Source of the DNA: JBBTWV01 sp038062615
Lineage (GTDB): Bacteria; Patescibacteriota; Gracilibacteria; UBA1369; UM-FILTER-53-11
DNA: 21,809 nt
Assembly: GCA_038062615.1 (NCBI GenBank)
Contig: JBBTWV010000059.1
Span: 1-21,809, forward strand
Reading direction: 5' to 3'
Below, piece after piece: positions 7,588-15,355 of the stretch. The notes below the pieces were generated by a model, which saw only the letters and a list, made by a program, of their open reading frames with translations, was not told the origin of the DNA and ran no database searches. The position numbers and the translations under genes were made by a program. The stretch's first letter is position 1. Every line of letters begins with the position of its first letter.

Positions 7588-8850
7588 ATGCAAACCGTCA
7601 CGTCGTACAAAAAAATCGCTTCGTATGAAGCGCACAAAGGAGAGTTTAAACGATGCCTCCTCCTTTATTCCGGAGGGCTGGATACTTCTGTTATGCTCAA
7701 GTGGATTCAAGAAAATTATGACTGCGAAGTGATTGCATTGACCATTGATATGGGCCAGACAGCGGATGATTTGAATGCGATAAAAAATAAAGCGCTCATG
7801 CTCGGCGCCAAAGAAGCCATCGTCTATGACGTCAAAGATGAGTTTGCCGACACGCTTCTTTCCATAGCGATCAAAGCCAATGCCGATTACCAAGGCGGCT
7901 ATGCTTTGGGATGTCCTTTGGGCAGAGTCATGATTTCACAAATTGGAGTCAAAATGGCCAAGAAATACAACTGCCAGGTTATTGCCCACGGCTCAACGGG
8001 AAAGGGGAATGATCAGGTGCGTTTTGACGGCTACATAACGACGTTAAATCCAAAGCTCAAAGTTATCGCTCCGGTTCGGGAATGGGGCATGGGACGCGAT
8101 GAAGAAATTGAGTACGCCGAAAAACACGGCATTCCGGTGAAGCAGAAGAAAGAAACGCCCTACTCCTATGATGAAAACATGTGGTCGAACACCGGCGAAG
8201 GCGGCGAGATTGAAGACCCCAAACTCATTCCACCGCTCGACAAAATTCTGCAGTGGAGCAACACGCCAGAAAAGGCTCCAGATCAGTCGGAGCTGATCAC
8301 GGTTTCTTTTGAACATGGTGTTCCAACGGCGCTCAACGGGAAAACGAAAAAATTAAGCGAACTCATCATGGAGCTCAACAAGATCGGAGGAAAACACGGC
8401 GTTGGCTTCATTCATTTAATTGAAGATCGCATCGTCGGGCTGAAAGTGCGTGGCGTCTACGAAAATCCCGCCGCAGCCATTTTGATCGCGGCGCACAAGA
8501 ACTTGGAAAAGCTGGTCTCCACGCGACAGGAAAATGAGTTCAAAACTTGTATTGATCAGAAATGGGCTTATCTTACCTATGGAGGACAGTGGTTTGAACC
8601 GCTGATGAGCCACCTTCATGCCTATATTCACGATCAAAATCAGAAGGTGACCGGCACCGTTACCATCTCGCTCTACAAGGGTTCTATCATGGTAGTGGCC
8701 GTTGAGTCGCCCAACTCGCTGTTCGATAAAGACCTCGCCACATTTAATAAAAACACTACCTTCAATCAAAATGCATCAGCCGGATTCATAGAAATTTATA
8801 CTCTTCCCATGAAAACGGCGTATCAACTTCATACTTCAGCTCATGACTAA
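7588..8850 (+). CDS. argG: Argininosuccinate synthase
   Basis: 420 aa, normal family length. The ATP pyrophosphatase P-loop is LLYSGGLDTSVML (residues ~25-37). Further landmarks are AHGSTGKGNDQVRFD and SYDENMWSNTGEGGEIEDP, which bind citrulline, aspartate and ATP. It joins citrulline and aspartate to argininosuccinate. It lies 11 nt after argF, and its last 8 nt overlap the argH start (ATGACTAA), which suggests translational coupling. No SD is seen. The N-terminus is ~20 residues longer than in many ArgG proteins; a later start is possible, but no later ATG precedes the P-loop. Confidence 0.97.
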   Translation: MQTVTSYKKIASYEAHKGEFKRCLLLYSGGLDTSVMLKWIQENYDCEVIALTIDMGQTADDLNAIKNKALMLGAKEAIVYDVKDEFADTLLSIAIKANADYQGGYALGCPLGRVMISQIGVKMAKKYNCQVIAHGSTGKGNDQVRFDGYITTLNPKLKVIAPVREWGMGRDEEIEYAEKHGIPVKQKKETPYSYDENMWSNTGEGGEIEDPKLIPPLDKILQWSNTPEKAPDQSELITVSFEHGVPTALNGKTKKLSELIMELNKIGGKHGVGFIHLIEDRIVGLKVRGVYENPAAAILIAAHKNLEKLVSTRQENEFKTCIDQKWAYLTYGGQWFEPLMSHLHAYIHDQNQKVTGTVTISLYKGSIMVVAVESPNSLFDKDLATFNKNTTFNQNASAGFIEIYTLPMKTAYQLHTSAHD

Positions 8851-10102
8851 GCTCTGGCAAAAATCTGGGAAAAAAATGGATCCGCTTATCGAAGCCTACA
8901 CGGTGGGTGACGATTGGAAGCTTGATGAAATGCTTCTTCCCTATGACCTTCAAGCGAGCCAGATTCATGCTGAAATGCTTCATAAAATCGGCATTCTTTC
9001 TCAAAAAGAACTTGCTGATCTTACCAAAGCGCTTGATGAATTGAAAAAAATGGCCAAGAATGGAAAACTCAAAATCCGCGTTGAGGATGAAGATTGCCAC
9101 ACGGTAATAGAAAATAAACTCATCGAAAAAGTTGGGAAAGCGGGGAAAAAGATTCATACGGGCCGGAGCAGAAACGATCAAGTGTTGGTGGCTCTCAGGC
9201 TTTTTATGAAGGATGAGCTGACAAGTCTTGGCAGAGTGGTTGACCTTCTTGCTCAGGAGTTTTTAGCTCTTGCAAAGTTGCATAAGAATATTCCTTTTCC
9301 CGGTTATACCCACACGCAGCAAGCTATGCTCTCCAGCTTGGGTTTGTATTTTGGGGCTTTTGCTGAGGCGCTGTGGGACGATGCTCAACTCCTCAAAACC
9401 GTTTGCTATCACATTGACCAAAATCCTCTTGGATCTGCGGCGGGTTATGGCGTGGCGCTGCCTTTGGATCGGCATTTTACGACTCAACAATTAGGTTTCA
9501 GGAAAATTCAAAATAACGCCATGTATTGCCAAAACAGTCGCGGTAAATTTGAGAGCCTTGTACTGGAATGTCTCGTGCAAATCATGCTTACCCTTAACCG
9601 GTTTGCCTCCGACATGCTCTTTTTTACGAGCCGGGAATGCGGCTATTTTTCTCTTTCGGATGCCATTGTTACTGGCTCCAGTATTATGCCTCAAAAAAGA
9701 AATTTGGATGTCATGGAAATTTTAAGAGGAAAAACGAATATCGTCATAGCTCATCATGCTCTTATCCAAAATCTTACATCGGGGCTTATTTCCGGGTATC
9801 ACAGGGATTTGCAACTCATTAAAAAGCCTCTTTTTGAAAGTTTTTCTATTCTTGAGCAAAGCCTCCCGGCGGTGAGCATGGTTCTAAAAAATATAAAACC
9901 TGACGCCGAAGCGATCAAATCCAAAATCGTCGGCGAAATTTTTGCAGCGGATACTGCCAATGAACTTGTTACAAAAAAGAAAATGCCTTTTCGCGAAGCC
10001 TACAAAAACGCACTCAAGGAGCTTAAAGGAAAGGAAATTAATTTTACTCAAAACCTTCAATCGAAGATGAGTCCTGGCGGTGCTGGCAAGCCGTTTGGTT
10101 AA
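8843..10102 (+). CDS. argH: Argininosuccinate lyase
   Basis: 419 aa, ~40 shorter than most ArgH proteins, the loss being mostly at the C-terminus. Fumarase/aspartase superfamily landmarks are present: IHTGRSRNDQV (residues ~108-118), PGYTHTQQAM, NPLGSAAGYG, and the signature GSSIMPQKRNLDVMEILRGK with the catalytic serine. It splits argininosuccinate to arginine and fumarate. It is the last gene of the operon and ends only 6 nt from the stop of the opposing ABC-F gene. With argF and argG it completes citrulline-to-arginine conversion. Confidence 0.96.
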   Translation: MTKLWQKSGKKMDPLIEAYTVGDDWKLDEMLLPYDLQASQIHAEMLHKIGILSQKELADLTKALDELKKMAKNGKLKIRVEDEDCHTVIENKLIEKVGKAGKKIHTGRSRNDQVLVALRLFMKDELTSLGRVVDLLAQEFLALAKLHKNIPFPGYTHTQQAMLSSLGLYFGAFAEALWDDAQLLKTVCYHIDQNPLGSAAGYGVALPLDRHFTTQQLGFRKIQNNAMYCQNSRGKFESLVLECLVQIMLTLNRFASDMLFFTSRECGYFSLSDAIVTGSSIMPQKRNLDVMEILRGKTNIVIAHHALIQNLTSGLISGYHRDLQLIKKPLFESFSILEQSLPAVSMVLKNIKPDAEAIKSKIVGEIFAADTANELVTKKKMPFREAYKNALKELKGKEINFTQNLQSKMSPGGAGKPFG

Positions 10103-10108
10103 CAGGCC

Positions 10109-11572
10109 CTAGTTCCTTTCTAAATCCAGCACCTCGTCTATGCGGATCTGCGCCACAAATTCTGGGACATGGGACACAAGAATCATAGGCCCATTATAGG
10201 CGTCCAGGGCATTGGCGATCACAGGAATGTGGCGGAAGTTGATGTGATTGGTGGGCTCATCCAAAATAAGGAGGCCTGGCCGTTGTAAGACCAGCCGGGC
10301 AAAAGCCACGAGCCCTTTTTGGCCTTCCGAAAGGCTTCCGATCTTGCGATGAATGAGCCCTCCGGTGATCAGAAATCCTGCCGCTACGCCGCGAATTTCT
10401 TGTTCGGTGTGCCGGTCGGTTACGGAACTGAGCGACTCATACACTGTTTCATCAAAATTCAGCGTAGAAAAATCCTGGCGGTAATAACCAATACGAATCC
10501 CATCCGCAATCGTGGCACCTTTATTCTTGCCATGTCCGCCGCCGGCAAATGATTCCAAGAGCGTGCTCTTACCAATGCCGTTTGGGCCGGTGATGAGGAG
10601 GTGGCGATGTTTGTTGAGGCAAATGTTGGCTTTTTTGCTAACCGGCTTGTGATTTTTCATCACCGAATACGAAGTAATCCTCACAATATCGCCAGAAATT
10701 TCTTCTTGTACCGGAATGGTAAAATCGCGAATGGTTTTATCTTCGCGGCGCACGTCTACTTGCGATTCTTCCAGCTCCTCGGCTTTCTCCCGCATTTTTT
10801 TAGCCACCAAACGCAGCTTGCCACCCTTATGGGCAAACACGTTGGCCTGCTCTTTATTCGTCAGCGCTTCTTTGGCCAATCGCGCGTTTTTCATATTTTC
10901 TTTTTCGATTCGCGCGGCGATCTGCTCCACCACATCAAAATAATTTCCCACGTACTGCTCAATTTTGCGTGTGTGAACATCCAAATACAAAACGCCATCG
11001 GTAAAAGCATTCAAAAAGTCCGCATCATGCGAAATCACAATGCAGGTTTTATCTGAGCCGAGGAGAAACCCCGTAAGGTGATCAATGCCATCTTTATCAA
11101 GATTATTGGTGGGCTCGTCCAAAAGCAAAAGATCGGGGTCTTGAATCAGCGCCGCAGCCAACAAAAGACGCGCCTGCTGTCCGCCAGAGAATGATTTAAT
11201 GATGCGGTCGTGCGGCGCATGCAAGTTGACAACTTCCAATACTGCATCAATGCGCCGGCCAATGTCGTACATGGTTTCACTAAAACATTTTTGAAAAAAA
11301 TCTTTGATGGTGAGCTCGCGATCCTCTTTTAAAATCACTTGGTGGGCGGTGCCAATAGCGAGGTTTTGTGCCACGTTAATAGCTCCCGATTCCGGTTTAA
11401 AATTCCGTGTAATAAGTTTTAAAATGGTAGTTTTGCCAGCGCCGTTCTGTCCCATGATCGTCATTTTGCTTCCCCGCCGAACGCTAAAATCCACTCCATC
11501 TATGAGCGGTTTATCTTTTTCAAAGCCGTAAGTTACGGCATCAAAACTGACGATGGTTTCGTTGGTGGTCAT
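10109..11572 (-). CDS. ABC-F family ATPase (ribosome-associated type)
   Basis: 487 aa from ATG 11572 (a TTG three codons upstream is less likely). There are two ABC modules and no TM segment. Module 1 has Walker A GQNGAGKT, signature FSGGQQARL, Walker B LLLLDEPTNNLD and H-loop ISHD. A charged linker (residues ~225-280, rich in K/E/A) follows. Module 2 has GPNGIGKS, LSEGQKGLVAF and LLILDEPTNHINF. The second signature (SEGQ) and the NHIN ending differ slightly from consensus. ABC-F proteins bind the ribosomal E site and act in translation or antibiotic protection. The substrate state is unknown here. Stand-alone gene, divergent from the 141-aa membrane protein. Confidence 0.92.
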   Translation of the reverse strand: MTTNETIVSFDAVTYGFEKDKPLIDGVDFSVRRGSKMTIMGQNGAGKTTILKLITRNFKPESGAINVAQNLAIGTAHQVILKEDRELTIKDFFQKCFSETMYDIGRRIDAVLEVVNLHAPHDRIIKSFSGGQQARLLLAAALIQDPDLLLLDEPTNNLDKDGIDHLTGFLLGSDKTCIVISHDADFLNAFTDGVLYLDVHTRKIEQYVGNYFDVVEQIAARIEKENMKNARLAKEALTNKEQANVFAHKGGKLRLVAKKMREKAEELEESQVDVRREDKTIRDFTIPVQEEISGDIVRITSYSVMKNHKPVSKKANICLNKHRHLLITGPNGIGKSTLLESFAGGGHGKNKGATIADGIRIGYYRQDFSTLNFDETVYESLSSVTDRHTEQEIRGVAAGFLITGGLIHRKIGSLSEGQKGLVAFARLVLQRPGLLILDEPTNHINFRHIPVIANALDAYNGPMILVSHVPEFVAQIRIDEVLDLERN

Positions 11573-11646
11573 CGGTGGCAAAGGTTACCGTATTTGCTGC
11601 CAATGGCACAAGCCTAGATGGGGTACTAGATGAGGTTGTTATAAGG

Positions 11647-11665
11647 TTGTAATTCATGTTACAAT
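11647..11665 (+). promoter_or_regulatory. -10 box overlapped by an inverted repeat (candidate operator)
   Basis: TTGTAA (11647-11652), TTCATG and TTACAA (11659-11664) form a perfect 6-bp inverted repeat with a 6-nt centre. It overlaps the -10 TACAAT (11660-11665), which lies 10 nt before ATG 11676. A repressor bound here would block transcription of the small membrane protein gene. Confidence 0.45.
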
Positions 11666-11675
11666 ACTACTAGAT

Positions 11676-12101
11676 ATGCTCAAAATAAAAGCCGAACCAT
11701 CTATGCGAAAGTTGATGTCAAAAAGACTTCTTGGTCTGGTTGTTGTGCTTGCTTTTGTCACAGCAGCTTTTTGGGGAGTTCATCTCACCATGCAAATGGA
11801 CTCACATGGAGCAATGCAAAACTGTCCTTTGTTAGGGCATATGGAAAGTGTCTGTACCATGACAGTAACTGGGCATATTGCAAAATGGCAACAACTTTTT
11901 ACAGCCACCGTGCAATCGAGCAAATTTTTGTTTGCTGCACTCTTACTAATTAATTTCGCATTCGCAGCTTTTTCGTTTCAATTTTCTTTACTTAATCAAT
12001 TAAATTTTCAAACATTAAGGAGTAGAGCGGGGCCGTCTGAATATTCATCCGGTTTTCTCTTGAGAGCTTTTGGTCGTGGCATTCTTCGCAAAAGGGAATA
12101 A
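11676..12101 (+). CDS. Small Met/Cys/His membrane protein, paralogue of the copper-island leader gene
   Basis: 141 aa with two TM segments (about residues 15-38 and 85-110). Between them is a metal-ligand-rich stretch: M-x-M-D-S-H-G-A-M-x-x-C50-P, then C60-T-M-T, H67 and W71-Q. The protein at 21277-21696 has the same order (C46-P, C54-T-M-T, H61, W65-Q), the same R-A-G-P element and the same K-R-E C-terminus, so the two are paralogues. Met, Cys and His near a membrane surface suggest copper binding; this is inference. An alternative start is ATG 11703. It is followed by a hairpin and then by the chimeric HMA protein. Confidence 0.85.
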   Translation: MLKIKAEPSMRKLMSKRLLGLVVVLAFVTAAFWGVHLTMQMDSHGAMQNCPLLGHMESVCTMTVTGHIAKWQQLFTATVQSSKFLFAALLLINFAFAAFSFQFSLLNQLNFQTLRSRAGPSEYSSGFLLRAFGRGILRKRE

Positions 12102-12114
12102 ATCCAAATAATCT

Positions 12115-12145
12115 CACTGCGTGTTTTTTAAAAACGCAGTGTTTT
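12115..12145 (+). terminator. Intrinsic terminator or attenuator after the 141-aa gene
   Basis: CACTGCGT (12115-12122) pairs perfectly with ACGCAGTG (12134-12141) and TTTT follows at once. It lies 14 nt after the stop of the 141-aa gene and before the chimeric gene, so it may reduce or stop read-through. Confidence 0.65.
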
Positions 12146-12175
12146 GCGATTAGGTTTCTTTATTATTTTACGAAA

Positions 12176-12676
12176 ATGACTACTCCACATCTAAAAAAAT
12201 CAGAAGTTAAAATTGAAGGCATGACCTGCAATAGTTGCGAAATCATCCTCGAACGAAAATTAAAAACGATAAAAGGCATCGTTGCGGTTAATGTAAATCA
12301 TAAAACAGGAATTGTGAATATCACTGCCGATGCAGACATGCTCAAAGAAACTTCCAAAGAAGCGGTGAGTAGACTTAAGGAAATGGGGCTTGAGCTCTAT
12401 ATGATTACCGGTGACAACAAGCGGACGGCGCACGCCCTCGCTATGGCATCCAGTTCGGTTTCCGTGGTGACCAATTCTCTCCTCCTTAAAGGTTTTCATC
12501 CAGAAAAACGCAGTCTTATTTCCGATATTGCACCGATTGTTATGACCTTCGGTTTTGTTGCGCTTTTCTTTCTTGGAATTCAGGCTATCAATCTTTATCT
12601 TTTTTCTTTGTTAATGTGCGTTTCACTCGTCATTTTGTTGTACATTAATACAAAATTAAAATATGAAAAAATATAG
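12176..12676 (+). CDS. Chimeric mini copper protein: HMA domain + CopA P-domain piece + CopA C-terminal TM
   Basis: 166 aa built of three parts. Residues 1-56 align without gaps with residues 1-56 of the SafE fusion at 19591-21219, with G15-M-T-C18-x-x-C21 at identical positions and 27 of 41 identical over 11-51. Residues 56-89 match the CopA P-domain (28 of 34 identical; MITGDN kept). Residues 89-133 match the CopA C-terminus (33 of 45 identical; SSVSVV and FHPxKR kept). A second TM (about 136-160) is added. There is no DKTGT, CPC, TGE or GDGIND, so it cannot be a working ATPase. It may be a membrane-tethered copper-binding HMA protein. TATTAT (12161-12166) lies 9 nt before ATG. It overlaps the VanW gene start by 14 nt. 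Confidence 0.85.
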   Translation: MTTPHLKKSEVKIEGMTCNSCEIILERKLKTIKGIVAVNVNHKTGIVNITADADMLKETSKEAVSRLKEMGLELYMITGDNKRTAHALAMASSSVSVVTNSLLLKGFHPEKRSLISDIAPIVMTFGFVALFFLGIQAINLYLFSLLMCVSLVILLYINTKLKYEKI

Positions 12677-14309
12677 AAAATTTCTCGCCGTCGTGTTCGG
12701 TTCTGGAGCACTCTTCATACTCTTTTTAATTACATTCAATGCACAAGTAATTTCAAGAGGTACTTCGGTAGGGACTGTATCAATTGGTGGTTTATCCATA
12801 GAAGAAGCAAGGAATACTTTAGAAGAGGCAAAAAACAAGCATGACGTTATTTTGAGCCTTGGTGGAAACGAAGCGAGAAGTTCTTATGAAAAGCTTGGAG
12901 TTGATATAGATGTAGAACGCGCACTTACATCTGTAGCAACCGAATCTCGTTTTGCCATGGCTTCGCTATTCCATTCACAAAATGACAAAAAGAAATTATC
13001 TCCCCATGTCGCTGTAGACGAGAAAGTTTTGAAACAAGCCATCCTAAGCCTTTTTCCATTTTTAAAAGATTCCGAAGAAGCATCGGAACAGTTCTTTGTC
13101 ACTTCAAATGATCAAGCTAAATTTTATACTTTTAATTTACCAAAACTTAAGGAGCAACTTGCCTACGGTAGTAAAAATTTACAGGATTCAGAAATAGAAG
13201 TTGAAATGCTGCCCTACGACTATAGTGAAGAACCAACTAAAACTCCTGAAGAAATCGAAACACTAAAAAATGAGTTGAAGGAAAAAGAAATTATTCTTCG
13301 AACAGATGCTGATGATTTAGTAAAATTAGAATGGAAAATTAACCTTAAAGAGACGCAGTGGCTTATTGAAAGCAAAAATGGAGTATCGCTCGATAAAGAG
13401 CTTTTGAGAGAATACATCCTTCAAAATATTGTTGGGCGAGTTGAAAGGTCAGTTCAAGATGCTACCATAAAAACTTTTGTTCCCAGTGAACAATCAGAAC
13501 ATATAGAAGTTGAGGGGATTGCACGAGACGGCATTTCCATTCCAATTGATGAAAATCTTGAGCATATTCAAAAATCCATAGCGGAAGGAACCTTTGAAAT
13601 TTTTCTAAAAATAAACCGAACGCCTTCCTTTGTTTATAATGAGACAAATGTTGATCTAGGTGAGCTTGAATTGCTTTCAACGGGCAAATCAAACTTTGTG
13701 GGTTCACCTGATGGAAGAAGTTTTAATATACAAAAAGGTCTGCGGGAAAAAATGAATAATATTATTGTCCCACCAGGGGGCACATTTGCATTCAACTCAT
13801 TTCTTAAAGGATTTTCGGCTCGGGAAGGATGGAAGATGGCTCTTGGGATTGTCGGGGGCGGAACATTGACGCCAATTTTGGGTGCAGGTCTCTGCCAAGT
13901 TTCTACAACGGTGTACCGAGCGGCTCTTTTTGCGGGACTCCCTATTGAAAAACGAAAATCCCACAGTTTATACGTGAAATATTATAAAGAATACGGTGAA
14001 GGTCTTGATGCCGCGATTTTCCTTGGTTCACAGGATCTCATTTTTAAGAACGATACGCCTTCCTATTTGTTTATTCAGGCCTATGACGATGGTCAGGATG
14101 CCTATGTAAAGATCTATGGGACATCTGATTCACGTGAGGTTAGGCTTGATGGGCCTTATCGTACAAAAAATATTCCGAAGGAAAAAGTTGAAAAATATTC
14201 CTCAACACCTCGCAAGAATGAAATCTTTTGGTTTAGGACAGTTGAGAAAAATGACGGTACGGCAACCGAAGAACAGATTATATCTCGCTATAAAACTTTG
14301 CCAAATTAA
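12663..14309 (+). CDS. VanW-domain cell-surface protein (YoaR-like)
   Basis: 548 aa. There is an N-terminal TM anchor (residues ~7-27). Next come one or two YoaR/PG-binding-4-like modules (from VGTVSIGGLSIEEAR at ~36 to ~330), separated by a charged helix (~195-215). The VanW domain (about 350-480) has VGGGTLTPILGAGLCQVSTTVYRAAL and a YVKYYKEYGEGLDAAIF stretch, and a C-terminal beta tail follows. VanW proteins are extracytoplasmic, occur beside peptidoglycan and glycopeptide-resistance genes, and their reaction is not settled. The start overlaps the chimeric gene, suggesting coupled translation. The coding sequence is visibly more AT-rich than the copper island and the arg operon. Confidence 0.93.
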   Translation: MKKYRKFLAVVFGSGALFILFLITFNAQVISRGTSVGTVSIGGLSIEEARNTLEEAKNKHDVILSLGGNEARSSYEKLGVDIDVERALTSVATESRFAMASLFHSQNDKKKLSPHVAVDEKVLKQAILSLFPFLKDSEEASEQFFVTSNDQAKFYTFNLPKLKEQLAYGSKNLQDSEIEVEMLPYDYSEEPTKTPEEIETLKNELKEKEIILRTDADDLVKLEWKINLKETQWLIESKNGVSLDKELLREYILQNIVGRVERSVQDATIKTFVPSEQSEHIEVEGIARDGISIPIDENLEHIQKSIAEGTFEIFLKINRTPSFVYNETNVDLGELELLSTGKSNFVGSPDGRSFNIQKGLREKMNNIIVPPGGTFAFNSFLKGFSAREGWKMALGIVGGGTLTPILGAGLCQVSTTVYRAALFAGLPIEKRKSHSLYVKYYKEYGEGLDAAIFLGSQDLIFKNDTPSYLFIQAYDDGQDAYVKIYGTSDSREVRLDGPYRTKNIPKEKVEKYSSTPRKNEIFWFRTVEKNDGTATEEQIISRYKTLPN

Positions 14310-14310
14310 C

Positions 14311-14365
14311 AATTATTATTCATATTGTTTATATACTTGTTAGCACTTTCAAAATGAAAATAATT
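14311..14365. repeat. Imperfect AT-rich inverted repeat between convergent genes
   Basis: AATTATTATTCAT (14311-14323) and ATGAAAATAATT (14354-14365) are inverted with one extra base and a 30-nt loop. It lies between the stops of the VanW and DoxX genes. It could act as a weak bidirectional terminator. The rest of this 88-bp gap shows nothing else. Confidence 0.3.
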
Positions 14366-14397
14366 ATCCCTGCTTTAATAAGAGACATGTTGGATTA

Positions 14398-14889
14398 CTA
14401 TTCAAGGAACGGGTACTTTTTGACAAGTCCCGTATTGCTCCACCACTTTCCGAGGCCAAAATATCTTCCGGCCTTTACGGAATCCAAGCTTAGAAAAACG
14501 AAGAGGTAGACAATATGTTCGTCTAAAATGGGATTATTTTTAGGCAATAATAGGGCACTCCACATGAGAAACATGAGCAAAGCGCCGCTGTAGCCGGCAA
14601 TTTTCATGCCAATTCCAAGAATCAGTGCCAAGCCGATCAGCAGAAGCCCTGCCATATACAGCCAGTCAACTACCGGGCTGCCCGCTAAACTTTGGTAAAA
14701 ATTTTTCAACGGTCCGTGAGTCGCCATTTTAAGAAACCCTTCCGTTGGCGAGATGCCAGAAAGCCATGATTTTTCGGTGGTTGTGGCAAAACCTAGGCCA
14801 AAGGTCTTATCCAGAAATGCCCACAGCAGGATGAAACCGATGCTCAACCGGAGTGCCGCACAGACGATGCGTTCTTTGAGAGAGTGCAT
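14398..14889 (-). CDS. DoxX-family membrane protein
   Basis: 163 aa, four TM segments, usual DoxX size. Recognisable are RLSIGFILLWAFLDKTFGLG, the GISPTEGFLKMATHGP loop, and the GLLLIGLALILGIGMKIAGYSGA repeat. Family members include the small subunit of thiosulfate:quinone oxidoreductase and MmpL/SseA-linked redox proteins; the function in most bacteria is unsettled. It is last gene of the minus-strand run that starts with the copper genes. A separate promoter-like element precedes it, so it may be expressed independently. A redox link to thiols and quinones would fit the CxxC membrane proteins upstream; that is inference. Confidence 0.9.
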   Translation of the reverse strand: MHSLKERIVCAALRLSIGFILLWAFLDKTFGLGFATTTEKSWLSGISPTEGFLKMATHGPLKNFYQSLAGSPVVDWLYMAGLLLIGLALILGIGMKIAGYSGALLMFLMWSALLLPKNNPILDEHIVYLFVFLSLDSVKAGRYFGLGKWWSNTGLVKKYPFLE

Positions 14890-14904
14890 AATGAATGATT
14901 AAAA

Positions 14905-14933
14905 ATTATTGAATTTACTAGGGAGTCATGCAA
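14905..14933 (-). promoter_or_regulatory. Candidate promoter of the doxX-like gene
   Basis: TTGCAT (14933-14928), a 17-bp spacer and AATAAT (14910-14905) lie 15 nt before ATG 14889. The -10 matches 5/6 and the -35 only 3/6. Confidence 0.35.
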
Positions 14934-14937
14934 AGCA

Positions 14938-15324
14938 TTATCTCAAAAATATGCCGATGAATAAAGATATTATAGAAATCACCAGCCACACGATATAATT
15001 ATACTTCACTTTTGATCGGCAATGGGAACTCACCGTCTCGTAAAGCACGGGAACGTCTTCGGGTAGGAGGGTATTGGTCTCCAGGCGTTTTAATAGGCCA
15101 ATTTCGCAAATTTCCCGCCGGTGATTTTCAATGGAAATCCGCACGAAGTAAAAAAGAGTGTAAGCAATGACCCCAATAAACCAAGCCGTGGTAACCCAAA
15201 ATTTCCCAATCGGCTCAAGGAAAATAGTCACTCGCAGCGCGATGCCCCCAATGAGGCCCAGCACAAAAAGCACGATTCCAATGTAGGGAATATGTTGCCA
15301 GTAGTGGCGATGCTGTTGATGCAC
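14938..15324 (-). CDS. Membrane protein of unknown function (three TM)
   Basis: 128 aa from a GTG start at 15324. The N-terminus is rich in His and Gln (HQQHRHYWQH). TM segments lie at about residues 13-33, 43-63 and 108-127, with a cytoplasmic-type basic and acidic loop between (RISIENHRREICEIGLLKRLETNTLLPEDVP). There are Cys residues in REIC and SHC. No known family is recognised. It lies 31 bp after the 149-aa membrane protein gene and 48 bp before doxX, in the same direction. The His-rich start may bind metal but is short. Confidence 0.75.
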   Translation of the reverse strand: MHQQHRHYWQHIPYIGIVLFVLGLIGGIALRVTIFLEPIGKFWVTTAWFIGVIAYTLFYFVRISIENHRREICEIGLLKRLETNTLLPEDVPVLYETVSSHCRSKVKYNYIVWLVISIISLFIGIFLR

Positions 15325-15330
15325 GCACCA

Positions 15331-15339
15331 ATCGTATCA
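15331..15339 (-). promoter_or_regulatory. Extended -10 promoter before the 128-aa membrane protein
   Basis: On the minus strand TGATACGAT (extended -10, TACGAT) lies exactly 6 nt before the GTG start at 15324. No good -35 is seen. Confidence 0.35.
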
Positions 15340-15355
15340 TTTTTCAGAAGTTTCT

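Noticed and set aside
10103..10108. Terminator between argH and the ABC-F gene
   Set aside because: Only 6 nt separate the stops, and the AGGCCCT sequence there forms no stable stem with a T-run.
12176..12676. Reading the chimera as a plain CopA pseudogene or sequencing error
   Set aside because: The frame is open from a proper start to a stop that overlaps the next gene, and the pieces have diverged while keeping key residues. It stays a possibility to test with reads.
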